Shown one piece after another: positions 63,372 through 64,000 of a stretch of 64,000 nucleotides of DNA. Position numbers and translations under genes: made by a program. Source of the DNA: Pseudomonas prosekii (lineage in GTDB: Bacteria > Pseudomonadota > Gammaproteobacteria > Pseudomonadales > Pseudomonadaceae); assembly GCF_900105155.1 (NCBI RefSeq), contig NZ_LT629762.1:4306501-4370500 (forward strand), given 5' to 3'. Numbering within the stretch: the stretch's first letter is position 1; each line of letters opens with the position of its first letter. The notes under the pieces are model-generated. The model saw only the letters and a program-made list of their open reading frames with translations. It was not told where the DNA came from and searched no databases.

Positions 63372-64000
63372 ATGCCAGATGCCATCCACGTTGAACGCGA
63401 GCGCGGTCTGCTGACCCTGCGCCTCAATCGTCCGGACAAGAAAAACGCCCTGACTCGCGCCATGTACGCGCAACTGGCCGAAGCGCTGAGCGAGGCTGAA
63501 CAGAGTCCTGAGATCAACGCGGTGCTGATCACCGGATCCGCCGAGTGCTTCACCGCCGGCAACGACATTGCCGACTTCATTCAACAACCGCCGAGCAACC
63601 TCGACAGCCCGGTGTTTCATTTCATGCTCAGCCTGCTCGACTGCCGCAAACCGGTGATCGCCGCCGTGGCCGGTGCGGCGGTGGGTATCGGCACGACGTT
63701 GTTGTTGCATTGCGATCTGGTCTACGTCAGCCGCGATGCGCGCTTGCGTATGCCGTTCGTGAACCTGGGGTTGTGCCCGGAGTTCGGCTCCAGCCTGATT
63801 CTGCCGCGCTTGCTCGGGCATGCGAAAGCGGCGGAGTTGTTGCTGTTGGGCGAAGGCTTCAGCGGTGAACAAGCGGCGGCGTGGGGCATTGCCACAGAAG
63901 CGTTGGGCAGTGGCGAAGCGGCGTTGGCCAAGGCGCGGGAGGTGGCATTGCGTTTTGAAGCGTTGCCGGCCGAGGCGGTGCGCATCAGCAAGCAATTGAT
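63372..64000 (+). CDS. Enoyl-CoA hydratase/isomerase family protein (cut by the window end)
   Basis: The first 209 residues of a crotonase-family protein: start MPDAIHVERERGLLTLRLNR, oxyanion-hole segments AECFTAGNDIADF and AVAGAAVGIGTTLLLHCDLV, and a glutamate-rich helix pair (PFVNLGLCPEFGSSLILPRL). The family hydrates or isomerises acyl-CoA esters in fatty-acid metabolism. It starts at 63372 shortly after the ferredoxin reductase and continues beyond the window; PA4330 is the counterpart. Confidence 0.86.
   Translation, partial: MPDAIHVERERGLLTLRLNRPDKKNALTRAMYAQLAEALSEAEQSPEINAVLITGSAECFTAGNDIADFIQQPPSNLDSPVFHFMLSLLDCRKPVIAAVAGAAVGIGTTLLLHCDLVYVSRDARLRMPFVNLGLCPEFGSSLILPRLLGHAKAAELLLLGEGFSGEQAAAWGIATEALGSGEAALAKAREVALRFEALPAEAVRISKQL

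Overview
The window is chromosomal DNA of a Pseudomonas, most likely of the P. fluorescens group. It has high GC, is very rich in Pseudomonas-type REP/REPIN palindromes, and its backbone gene order matches, from memory, the P. aeruginosa block PA4389 to PA4330 read in descending order. That order is short-chain dehydrogenase, HugZ, FxsA, groESL, colRS, methyltransferase, inaA, mexVW-type pump, iron/imelysin cluster, bifA, sodB, argO, argP, fumarase, a SadC-like cyclase, ferredoxin reductase and enoyl-CoA hydratase.

Layout. 1-4.7 kb: end of an ApbC/Mrp ATPase gene, an SDR, a HugZ-like haem protein, FxsA and the groES-groEL operon with its terminator. 4.8-7.75 kb: a tandem array of about seven 267-bp units, each holding two REPINs, with a complete IS3-family element inserted exactly at the centre of one REP palindrome. 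7.76-12.5 kb: a PAP2 phosphatase, colRS, and a methyltransferase/InaA kinase/small exported protein operon, with candidate ColR boxes on both sides of colRS. 12.6-16.8 kb: an RND efflux pump lacking its own outer-membrane channel. 17-22.3 kb: a DUF1513/imelysin/di-haem oxidoreductase/imelysin cluster, probably iron regulated. 22.6-30.3 kb: bifA, a GT-rich non-coding block with a mosaic repeat, sodB, argO and an ACT protein divergent from argP, an NAD-dependent epimerase, and a coiled-coil membrane protein.

30.6-46 kb is more accessory: a double-Cache secreted protein, a DHA2 efflux permease, pobA with a divergent AraC regulator (4-hydroxybenzoate catabolism), two LysR regulators, an atypical metallo-beta-lactamase-fold protein, a ThDP-dependent 2-oxo-acid decarboxylase translationally coupled to an aldehyde dehydrogenase, another AraC regulator, a monooxygenase-like protein, a flavin reductase, and a small exported protein built of five 13-residue repeats.

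46-51.7 kb forms a dicarboxylate/2-oxoglutarate uptake module. It holds an MHS-type permease with a sigma54 promoter and upstream palindromes, plus a DctB/DctD-type two-component system, separated by six 112-bp tandem repeats. 51.8-59 kb carries the B and C subunits of a Tc (insecticidal toxin complex) toxin without an A subunit; the C subunit ends in a roughly 290-residue variable domain I do not recognise. The window closes with class I fumarase, a GGDEF cyclase overlapping a 2Fe-2S ferredoxin reductase, and an enoyl-CoA hydratase cut by the window edge.

No tRNA, rRNA, CRISPR array or prophage was seen. The features with most novelty value are the compound-REPIN array with its loop-targeted insertion sequence, the orphan Tc BC pair, the repeat peptide, and the sigma54 and ColR regulatory sites.
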